In this document: in pieces, positions 57,812 to 64,000 of the stretch | Position numbering within the stretch: the first letter of the stretch is position 1 | Layout of the letters: every line of letters begins with the position of its first letter | Assembly (NCBI RefSeq): GCF_013030945.1 | Contig: NZ_JABBXF010000004.1 | Coordinates: 248,001 to 312,000 of the forward strand | Direction of reading: 5' to 3' | Source of the DNA: Streptomyces morookaense | Lineage (GTDB): Bacteria > Actinomycetota > Actinomycetes > Streptomycetales > Streptomycetaceae | DNA: 64,000 nt | Notes under the pieces: model-generated | Database searches by the model: none | Told to the model about the DNA's origin: nothing | The model's input: the letters and a program-made list of their open reading frames with translations, nothing else | Made by a program: the position numbers and the translations under genes

Positions 57812-58639
57812 CTACGGCGCCAGGTCCCTGCGGAGCAGCACGGCGAAGGCCGCGGCGATGCCCGCCACCCCCACCCCGCACAGCACGCTCAGCGAACCCC
57901 ACGGCACGGTCGGGTGCGCCAGGATGTCGCCCGGCGTGTAGTAGTGGAACGGACTGGCATAGCGCAGCGGCCCCGCTTTCGACCAGGCCAGGGCGACGAA
58001 GTTCAGCGCGAAGCCCACGGCCCCCAGGGCGATGGCCGCACCGAGGACGTGCGCCCGGCGCCGCGCCGCCGCCGAGACGGCCAGCGCCGGGCCCAGGAGG
58101 CACAGCGTCAGCGCCCAGCCCAGCAGCCCCGCGATGAACACCCCGCGCAGGGGCACGTCGTGGTGCATGTCCGGCGAGAGGGCCACGCCCGCGGCGACCG
58201 TGAGTGTGGCCACCGCGTTGAGCGCCAAGGCGGCCAGCACCGGCGCCGCCGTGCGCTCGGCCAGCAGCCTGGCCCGGGAGACCGGCCGCACGACCACGAG
58301 CTCGATCGTCCCGGACTCCACATCGGCGGCCACCGCGGCCGCCGACAGCGAGGCGATGGCCGTCACCTGCAGGGCGATCCAGAACGGGTGGGTCAGCCCG
58401 GCGCCGACCAGCCCCGGGTAACTGCCGATCGACACGCTGCCGGTGGAGCCGGAGAACGCCTTGAACGCACTCGGCGGGGTCCGCCCTCCGCCATCGCCAC
58501 CGAACATCCGCCCGTGCGGCACGGTGCCGGCGATCACGACGATGAGCAGCTCGAAGACCGCCATGCCGAGCACCAGCGCCGTCAGCATCCGGCGCCGCCG
58601 GTGCAGCGCCAGCCACAGCAGCGGGAAACGGTCCCTCAT
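57812..58639 (-). CDS. ABC-2 type transporter permease
   Basis: Membrane permease of 275 residues with about six helices, starting MRDRFPLLWLALHRRRRML. The block VAADVESGTIELVVVRPVSRARLLAER is the usual coupling region of ABC-2 permeases. It overlaps the stop of the ATPase gene by 4 bases (ATGA), so both are translated together. An HPF-W loop and EVxSG features resemble drug or lipid exporters, but the substrate is unknown. The two repeats downstream probably end the operon. Confidence 0.86.
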   Translation of the reverse strand: MRDRFPLLWLALHRRRRMLTALVLGMAVFELLIVVIAGTVPHGRMFGGDGGGRTPPSAFKAFSGSTGSVSIGSYPGLVGAGLTHPFWIALQVTAIASLSAAAVAADVESGTIELVVVRPVSRARLLAERTAAPVLAALALNAVATLTVAAGVALSPDMHHDVPLRGVFIAGLLGWALTLCLLGPALAVSAAARRRAHVLGAAIALGAVGFALNFVALAWSKAGPLRYASPFHYYTPGDILAHPTVPWGSLSVLCGVGVAGIAAAFAVLLRRDLAP

Positions 58640-59550
58640 GTTTTCTCCACGGGACTGCGGTAGAGGTCCAGAAAGGCCTCGTCCAGGCCCGCCTCCTCGA
58701 CGGTCAGATCGGCCACCGGCAGCGCCAGCAGCCCGCGCAGCGCGTCCACCACCTCGTCCGGCGGCACCAGCAGCTCGGCCCGGTTCCCGGTCCACCGCGG
58801 CGGCCAGCGGTCCGCCCCCGGAAGCGGCCGTTCCCCCTGCCCGTCGGCGAACGCCAGCCGCACCCTGCGGGCCCGCGCCCGGCGCAGCTCCGCCACCGAC
58901 TGCACCGTGACCAGCCGCCCCTGCCGCACGATCGCCACCCGGCCGCAGGTCCGCTGCACCTCCGGCAGGACATGGCTGGAGAGCAGCACCGTGCGCCCGG
59001 CCGCCGCAGCCTCGGCCAGCAGTTCGTAGAAGGTCTCCTGCACCAGCGGGTCGAGCCCCTCGGTCGGCTCGTCCAGCACCACCAGCTCCGGATCGTGCTG
59101 CAGCGCCTGCACCAGGCCGAGCTTCTGCTTCATCCCGCGCGAGTACTCGCCGACCGTGCGCGCCAGATCCGCCGCCGTGAGCCCCAGCCGCTCGCACAGT
59201 TCCGCCCGGCGCGGGGACGGCGCCCCCTGCAGGGCCGCCAGCAGGCCCAGCGTCCGCGCCCCCGTGAGCTCGGGATAGAAGCGCAGTTCGCCCGGCACGT
59301 AGCCGAGCCGCGGCGCCACTTGGCGGTGCCCGTCCACCGGGTCGTGGCCGAGCAGCCGCACGCTGCCCGACGTCGGCCGCAGCAGTCCGACCAGGCAGCG
59401 GATGGTGGTGGTCTTGCCCGCCCCGTTGGGGCCCAGGAAGCCGAAGACCTCGCCCGTGCCGACACTGATGTCGATGTCCTCGACGCCGGTGGTCCGGCCG
59501 TACCGCTTGGTCAGCGAGCGGATCTCGATGGCGGGTCCGGGATCGTGCAC
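58636..59550 (-). CDS. ABC transporter ATP-binding protein
   Basis: ATPase of 304 residues. Walker A is GPNGAGKTT, the signature is YSRGMKQKL, Walker B is LVVLDEPTEGLDP and the switch histidine is in SSHVLPEV. The C-terminal 80 residues form the regulatory tail of the drug-exporter (DrrA-like) branch. GTG at 59550 has AGGAGGAGG upstream; a second overlapping GTG is possible. It forms a two-gene exporter with the permease, and no cognate resistance or biosynthesis gene lies next to it. Confidence 0.92.
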   Translation of the reverse strand: MHDPGPAIEIRSLTKRYGRTTGVEDIDISVGTGEVFGFLGPNGAGKTTTIRCLVGLLRPTSGSVRLLGHDPVDGHRQVAPRLGYVPGELRFYPELTGARTLGLLAALQGAPSPRRAELCERLGLTAADLARTVGEYSRGMKQKLGLVQALQHDPELVVLDEPTEGLDPLVQETFYELLAEAAAAGRTVLLSSHVLPEVQRTCGRVAIVRQGRLVTVQSVAELRRARARRVRLAFADGQGERPLPGADRWPPRWTGNRAELLVPPDEVVDALRGLLALPVADLTVEEAGLDEAFLDLYRSPVEKT

Positions 59551-59593
59551 ACGGCACCTCCTCCTCTTCTCACGTCCCTCCTTACCCGCGACG

Positions 59594-60622
59594 TCACTCG
59601 GCGATCAGCACACCGACCCCGGTCATGCGGTCGGCCGCCAGATCGGCCAGCGCCTCGCCGGCCCGGCTCATCGGATAGCGCTGCACATGGACGACGGGCC
59701 GGTGCCGGGCCGCCGCGGCGAGGTATGCCCGGCCGTCCGCGCGGGTGTTGGCGGTGACGCTGCGCAGGGTGCGTTCTTGGAAGAGGTGGTCCTGGTAGAC
59801 CAGCGGCGGAATGTCCGAGAGGTGGATGCCCGCCACCGACAGCGTGCCGCCGCGGTCCAGGGCTGCCAGGGCGACGGGCACGAGGTCGCCGACCGGGGCG
59901 AACAGGATCGCCGCGTCGAGCGGTTCGGGCGGGGCGTCGCGCGCGCCGCGCGCGGACGCCGCACCCAGGTCGAGGGCCAGGCGCTGCGCGGCCGGGGCGC
60001 GGGTGAGGACGTGGACGGTGGCGCCCTGGGCGATGGCCAGCTGCGCGGTCAGATGTGCGGAGGCGCCGAAGCCGTAGATGCCGAGCCTGCCGCCCGGCGG
60101 CAGTTCGGCGCGCTGCAGGGCGCGGTAGCCGATGATGCCCGCGCACAGCAGGGGCGCCAGTTCCTCGTCGGGCGGCCCCTCGGGCAGGCGGTAGGCGAAC
60201 CGGGAGTCGACGACCGTGTGTTCCGCATAGCCGCCGTGCAGGTCCCAGCCGGTGTACCGCGACTGCGGGCAGAGGTTCTCGCGCCCCGAACGGCAGTACG
60301 GGCACGCGCCGCAGGTCTCCGCCAGCCACGCGGCGCCCACCCGGTCGCCGGGGGCGAAACCCTCCGCCTGCGGGTCGGCGGCCAGCACCCGGCCGACGAT
60401 CTCGTGACCGGGCGTGCACCGGGGCAGGTGCGGAGGCAGGTCCCCCTCGGCGAGGTGCAGATCGGTACGGCACACCCCGCACGCATGCACGCGGATCAGC
60501 AGCCCGGAGGGTCCGAGCGGCGGCAGGGCGCGCTGCACCCGGCGCAGCGGGCCCTCCGCGGCAGGGGCGGTGCGGTCGACCACCCAGGCCGTGGTCGTCA
60601 CGAGGTCACCGGACGGCGTCAT
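59594..60622 (-). CDS. Zinc-dependent alcohol dehydrogenase
   Basis: Medium-chain dehydrogenase of 342 residues. The catalytic zinc residues are C in [10 protein letters not shown], the histidine in [10 protein letters not shown] and C in LLCAGIIGY; the structural zinc lobe is [15 protein letters not shown]. The nucleotide-binding region [20 protein letters not shown] is slightly unusual (GFGASAH instead of GxGxxG) but acceptable. It begins 15 bases after the Rv1733c-like gene and is probably its partner in one operon, as in dormancy-type gene groups. Confidence 0.9.
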   Translation of the reverse strand: MTPSGDLVTTTAWVVDRTAPAAEGPLRRVQRALPPLGPSGLLIRVHACGVCRTDLHLAEGDLPPHLPRCTPGHEIVGRVLAADPQAEGFAPGDRVGAAWLAETCGACPYCRSGRENLCPQSRYTGWDLHGGYAEHTVVDSRFAYRLPEGPPDEELAPLLCAGIIGYRALQRAELPPGGRLGIYGFGASAHLTAQLAIAQGATVHVLTRAPAAQRLALDLGAASARGARDAPPEPLDAAILFAPVGDLVPVALAALDRGGTLSVAGIHLSDIPPLVYQDHLFQERTLRSVTANTRADGRAYLAAAARHRPVVHVQRYPMSRAGEALADLAADRMTGVGVLIAE

Positions 60623-60637
60623 GGCCGTCGCCTCCGC

Positions 60638-61258
60638 TCAACTGCTCGGCCCCCTGGACCACTTGGGCTCCAGCTCGCTCCACTCCGCCTCCCACTGCGC
60701 GTACCGCCTGCGGTCCAGCACGGCCGCGACCGCCGCCCGGGCGCCGAGCGAGAGCACGGCCAGCGCGCTCGCCGTCATGCCGCCCGCCACCCAGCCGGTC
60801 AGCACGGCGGACTCCACCGGCATGGGCGGGTCGGTGACGGATCCGCTGCGGTCCACCCAGATGCGCACGGACGCGCCCGTGGGTGTCCCCGAGGCCACCT
60901 TGGCGATGCCCGTGTGCTTGTGGCCCGCCGCGTCCGTCCAGGAGACGGGGGCGTCGTCCAGCCGGGCGCCGGTCACCGAGAGGGACTGCGGGGTGCCCTG
61001 CGGGTGTGCCGTCAGCCGGCCGGTGACCTGGTGCCGCTCGGCCGCCTGCGCGTGGACGGTGTGCAGCTGGGAGTCGTACACCGCCCTGCCCACCGCGGGC
61101 GCCGCCGTGGGCAGGGCGAGCAGGAGGAGTGCGGTCAGGCAGGCGTTGATCCGGGCCTGCAACCGGTCGGAGGGGCGGCGCAGGGCGTCGCCGCCCCCGC
61201 CCGGGCCCTGGCCGAGGGGGCCGGAGCCGGGTGTGCTGTGCCTGCCTCGCAGGTTCAT
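60638..61258 (-). CDS. Rv1733c-like transmembrane protein
   Basis: Protein of 206 residues with two membrane helices (about 35-57 and 155-180) flanking an extracytoplasmic region. Family landmarks are YDSQLHTVHAQAAERHQVTGRL, APVSWTDAAGHKHTG and RIWVDRSGSVTDPP. It matches the Rv1733c family of actinomycetes, whose founder is a member of the DosR hypoxia regulon of Mycobacterium tuberculosis. ATG at 61258 starts the leader. It is divergent from a universal stress protein and followed by an alcohol dehydrogenase gene. Confidence 0.82.
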   Translation of the reverse strand: MNLRGRHSTPGSGPLGQGPGGGGDALRRPSDRLQARINACLTALLLLALPTAAPAVGRAVYDSQLHTVHAQAAERHQVTGRLTAHPQGTPQSLSVTGARLDDAPVSWTDAAGHKHTGIAKVASGTPTGASVRIWVDRSGSVTDPPMPVESAVLTGWVAGGMTASALAVLSLGARAAVAAVLDRRRYAQWEAEWSELEPKWSRGPSS

Positions 61259-61315
61259 GAGGTGCCTCCCTGAGCCCGGCGCAGCGGTCTTCCTTCCATG
61301 GTCGGGGCAGACACG

Positions 61316-61327
61316 CGTGACGTCACG
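61316..61327. promoter_or_regulatory. 12-bp palindrome CGTGACGTCACG in a divergent promoter
   Basis: Perfect palindrome in the 171-base gap between the Rv1733c-like gene and the universal stress protein gene. It contains GTGACGTCAC, similar to CRP/FNR-family half-sites without the usual spacer. It may be a regulator site for both genes. Confidence 0.4.
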
Positions 61328-61429
61328 GGGAACGCAGTGCCCTCTTGCCCGCCGCGGGCCGACACTGGAAGCAGAGCGGCGGCCGTGCGCCGCACGGGAG
61401 CCGCCGCGGACCGGACGGAGGCGGACGCC

Positions 61430-62305
61430 ATGGAACCGGCACCCATCACCGCAGGACTCGACGGCTCGCCCGAGAGCCTGGCCGCCGCGCACTGGGCGGC
61501 CGGCGAGGCCGACCGTCGTGGAGCGACCCTTCGGCTGCTCCACGCCTGGATCCTGCTGGTGGCGCAGCCGCGCAACGTCGCCCGCGAGGACGACCAGGAC
61601 TACTGGGCCAAGCGCCTCGTGCGCGCCGCCCACACCGAGGTCCAGGCGCGCCGCCCCGGCCTGCACATCGTCGACGAGCTGGTGGCCGGGGACCCCGCGA
61701 CCGTCCTGCTCAAGGCCGCCGGCGAGTCGACGATGACCGTCCTCGGCTCCCGAGGGCTGGACCGCGTCTCCAGCTTCTTCCTGGGCGACGTGGCCCTGCA
61801 CGTCGCGGGCCGGGCCGAGCGCCCGGTGGTGCTGGTACGCGCCGGGGCGCACGGGGAACACCCGGCGCCCTCGCCCGGGAGCGGCGTGGTCGTGGGGGCC
61901 GGTCTGCACGGCCCGGGCGGCGACGAGGTGCTCGGCTTCGCGTTCGGCGCGGCCGACGGGCGCGGGGTGCCGCTGACGGCCGTGCACGGGCTGTCCCTGC
62001 CGGTGCAGGCCTACGCGCCCTGGGGCGTCGACCCCGACGTGGCCGAGGAGCTGAGCCATGACGCCCGGCAGCAGCTGGCGGCCGCGCTGCGGCCCTGGCG
62101 CGCGACCTACCCCGACCTGCCGGTGACCGGCACGGTCCGGCTGGAGAGCCCCGCCCGCGCGGTCGTCCGGGCGGCGGAGGGCGCCGGCCTGGTGGTGGTC
62201 GGCCGGCGCAGGCACCGCACCGCGCTGACGCCCCGCCTGGGAGCGGTGGTCCAGGCGTGCGTGCACCATGCCTCCTGCCCGGTCGCCGTGGTCCCGCACG
62301 ACTGA
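61430..62305 (+). CDS. Universal stress protein, tandem UspA domains
   Basis: Protein of 291 residues with two UspA domains, starting MEPAPITAGLDGSPESLAAAHWA. The first domain has the nucleotide-binding pattern VLGSRGLDRVSSFFLGDVA; the second ends [36 protein letters not shown], close to the end of the other universal stress protein at 13.8 kb, so the two are paralogues. It is divergent from the Rv1733c-like gene and converges with the hydrogenase-like gene, whose stop is 4 bases away. Confidence 0.9.
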   Translation: MEPAPITAGLDGSPESLAAAHWAAGEADRRGATLRLLHAWILLVAQPRNVAREDDQDYWAKRLVRAAHTEVQARRPGLHIVDELVAGDPATVLLKAAGESTMTVLGSRGLDRVSSFFLGDVALHVAGRAERPVVLVRAGAHGEHPAPSPGSGVVVGAGLHGPGGDEVLGFAFGAADGRGVPLTAVHGLSLPVQAYAPWGVDPDVAEELSHDARQQLAAALRPWRATYPDLPVTGTVRLESPARAVVRAAEGAGLVVVGRRRHRTALTPRLGAVVQACVHHASCPVAVVPHD

Positions 62306-62309
62306 CGGG

Positions 62310-63827
62310 TCAGAGGTCGTTGCCCGCATAGGACAGGTTGAAGCTCTTGTTGGTCAGGGGGAAGTCGGGGACGATCGTGTCCGCGAGCGCCACCGGCAGG
62401 GCGGGCCAGTTGAAGAACGACGGGTCCACCGGCTTCACCCGGGTCAGCGTGCCGTCGACGGCAACCTCGGCACGGGTGGTGATGGCGCCGCGCCAGCCCT
62501 CGACGATCCCCACGCCGGACCCCGCGGGCCGGGCGCCGCCCGGGTAGGGGTCGTGGACGGACAGGCCCGGATGCAGCCCCGCGGACAGGTGCACGATCAC
62601 GTCGACGGAGGCGTCGATCTCCTCGGCCCGCACCAGGAACCGGGCCAGCACATCGCCCGCGGAGTGCACGGGCACGGCGGGCGGCGCGGCCTCCTCGTGG
62701 AAGGGGTGGTCGGTGCGGGCGTCGGCGGGCAGGCCGCTGGCCCGCGCCACGCAGCCCAGGCAGCCGAGGTCGCGGGCGGCCTGCGCGGGGAGTCGGGCCG
62801 TGCCGGTGAAACGGTCGCGGACCCCGCCGTGCCCCAGAGCAAGGTCGGCGATCTCCCGGATGTCGTTGCGGATCGCCCGCATCCGCGCGGGCTCCGGCAC
62901 GGCCCGCAGCCGGGCGCCGCCCGGCAGTACGGCGCCGCGCAGCAGCCGGTGCCCGGTGACCTGCTGATTGAGGCGCAGCAGGGTCTCGCGGACGCGCAGG
63001 GCCTGGGAGTTGAGCACGGAGTGGCCGACGTCGTTGCACAGCGCGCCGAGGTCGGCGACGTGGTTGTGCAGGCGTTCGAGCTCCAGCAGCAGCGCGCGGG
63101 CCCGCTGCGCGGCGCGCGGTGCCCGGATGCCGACGGCCTCCTCGACGGCGAGGCAGTACGCGAGGGCGTGCCCGACGGCCGTGTCGCCGCTGATGCGCTC
63201 GGCCAGCGCCAGGCCGCCCGCGAGGTCGCGGCCCTGGAAGAGCTTCTCGATGCCCTTGTGGACGAACCACAGCCGGGCCTTGAGCTTGAGGATCGTCTCC
63301 CCGACGACGGAGAAGCGGAAGTGCCCCGGCTCGATGAGACCGGCGTGCACGGGGCCGACCGGGATCTCGTAGACGCCGTCGCCCTCGACCTCCAGGAACG
63401 GGTACGGCCCTTCCGGCTCGCCGAACTCCGGCGGGGGGCCGGCGTCCGGGCACATCGGGTACCAGCCCTTGGGCCAGTGGAAGTGCCGTACCAGGCGCCG
63501 GGGCAGCGGGTGGTCCAGCGGGACGACCCCGTGCAGGTCCCGCATCTCGCGCTCGAAACGGCCGGCGGGGAAGGACAGCGGTGCCAGGGAGGGCACTTCG
63601 GGGTGCTCCGGGTCCAGCCGGACGTGCAGTTCGGTGCGCACGTCCGGCGGTCCCGCCACGAAGAGGTAGACCACCCGCACGGCCCGGCCGCCCGGTGCCC
63701 CCTCGTCGTCGTGGTGGGCGGCGACCAGGGCGAGCCGGTGGCCCTCGCGCAGCAAGGCGCCTGCCCGGTGGGCGAGTTCGCCGGGGCCGATGTCGGTGAT
63801 CTCGCGGGGCGCGGAGAGGGATCGCAA
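62310..63827 (-). CDS. Group-4-hydrogenase-like large subunit (HycE/HyfG type) lacking NiFe cysteines
   Basis: Protein of 505 residues fusing a NuoC-like N-terminal part (about 1-130, including LHGVVPLDHPLPRRLVRHFHWPKGWYP) with a NuoD/hydrogenase large-subunit-like part (about 150-505). In active NiFe hydrogenases the site is RxCGxC and DPCxxC; here it reads RISGDT (211-216) and DPSFFN (468-473), with no cysteine ligands. It is therefore probably a non-hydrogenase energy-converting complex subunit, as in the Rv0081-Rv0087 locus of Mycobacterium tuberculosis. The TTG start follows GGGAAGG and is 3 bases after the preceding stop. Confidence 0.85.
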   Translation of the reverse strand: MRSLSAPREITDIGPGELAHRAGALLREGHRLALVAAHHDDEGAPGGRAVRVVYLFVAGPPDVRTELHVRLDPEHPEVPSLAPLSFPAGRFEREMRDLHGVVPLDHPLPRRLVRHFHWPKGWYPMCPDAGPPPEFGEPEGPYPFLEVEGDGVYEIPVGPVHAGLIEPGHFRFSVVGETILKLKARLWFVHKGIEKLFQGRDLAGGLALAERISGDTAVGHALAYCLAVEEAVGIRAPRAAQRARALLLELERLHNHVADLGALCNDVGHSVLNSQALRVRETLLRLNQQVTGHRLLRGAVLPGGARLRAVPEPARMRAIRNDIREIADLALGHGGVRDRFTGTARLPAQAARDLGCLGCVARASGLPADARTDHPFHEEAAPPAVPVHSAGDVLARFLVRAEEIDASVDVIVHLSAGLHPGLSVHDPYPGGARPAGSGVGIVEGWRGAITTRAEVAVDGTLTRVKPVDPSFFNWPALPVALADTIVPDFPLTNKSFNLSYAGNDL

Positions 63828-63830
63828 CGG

Positions 63831-64000
63831 TCAGGGCCTTCCCGGGAGCGCGGCGGCGGACAGCAGGTCGGTCAGCGGCCCCGCGGCCACCCCGAGGGCG
63901 GCGCACGCGGCCAGCCCCAGCACGAGCGGCAGCCCGGCGGCCATGCCCAGCCGCACCGGGACGGCCGGGGTACCGGGGGCGAGGCGGGCGGGGCCCGGGC
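63831..64000 (-). CDS. C-terminal end of a membrane subunit (5' end outside window)
   Basis: Only the last 56 residues are visible: VPVRLGMAAGLPLVLGLAACAALGV, then AAGPLTDLLSAAALPGRP and the stop. One hydrophobic helix is evident. The position directly upstream of the HycE-like gene, 3 bases apart, suggests a proton-pumping NuoL/HyfB/HycQ-type subunit of the same complex, but the fragment is too short to prove this. Confidence 0.6.
   Translation of the reverse strand, partial: PGPARLAPGTPAVPVRLGMAAGLPLVLGLAACAALGVAAGPLTDLLSAAALPGRP

Noticed and set aside
1..64000. CRISPR arrays, tRNA or rRNA genes and intact insertion sequences
   Set aside because: Looked for by eye; no repeat-spacer pattern, cloverleaf-like sequence or complete transposase gene was seen. 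A tRNA and IS search tool would be more reliable.

Overview
The window is very GC-rich actinomycete chromosome and almost certainly Streptomyces. The signs are near-exclusive use of G or C at third codon positions, GTG/TTG starts, SpoIIE-type phosphatases, modular type I polyketide synthases (PKS), class A penicillin-binding proteins and a rare TTA codon in a secondary-metabolism gene. No tRNA, rRNA, CRISPR array or intact insertion sequence was seen.

Layout. 1-5.6 kb: the 3' end of an FtsH-like zinc protease gene, a two-component system (sensor kinase plus OmpR-type regulator), and a divergent operon for flavin-based trans-membrane electron transfer (ferric-reductase-like protein, FMN-binding acceptor, ApbE flavin transferase). 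5.8-12.7 kb: an amino-acid permease with a strong terminator, a SpoIIE phosphatase/anti-sigma fusion, and a DevS/DevR-like sensor-regulator pair. 12.9-21.3 kb: a universal stress protein behind a perfect 18-bp palindrome that looks like a DevR-family box, a secreted serine protease, a phosphoribosyltransferase-hydrolase fusion, HIT and DUF72 proteins, a class A penicillin-binding protein with altered transpeptidase motifs, an acetyltransferase and a flavin-reductase-fold protein.

21.6-44.5 kb is the centrepiece: a compact minus-strand cluster of three modular PKS genes and three cytochrome P450 genes, read in the order P450 - PKS1 - P450 - PKS2 - PKS3 - P450. There are four modules: KS-AT-DH-KR-ACP, KS-AT-KR-ACP, KS-AT-DH-KR-ACP, and KS-(dead AT)-ACP-TE. 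There is no loading module, the last acyltransferase has lost its catalytic motif, PKS2 carries a TTA (bldA) codon at position 20, and no regulator, exporter or resistance gene lies inside the cluster. The predicted product is a short, P450-oxidised polyketide. I could not match it to a known pathway.

44.7-64 kb returns to general genes: a PP2C phosphatase, a cupredoxin convergent with a tyrosinase-like dicopper protein, a DUF318/ArsP-type permease, ribosomal protein L25, a PatB-like lyase with a PapA5-like acyltransferase, a metallo-beta-lactamase-fold hydrolase, a broken gene, a TRIC-family channel, an isocitrate-lyase-superfamily enzyme, a FUSC transporter, an ABC-2 exporter, and a dormancy-type group at the right edge. 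That group contains an Rv1733c-like membrane protein, a zinc alcohol dehydrogenase, a universal stress protein, and the start of a group-4-hydrogenase-like complex whose large subunit lacks the nickel-iron cysteines. Together with the DevSR pair at 10-13 kb it suggests hypoxia or redox-stress physiology on both sides of the polyketide cluster.
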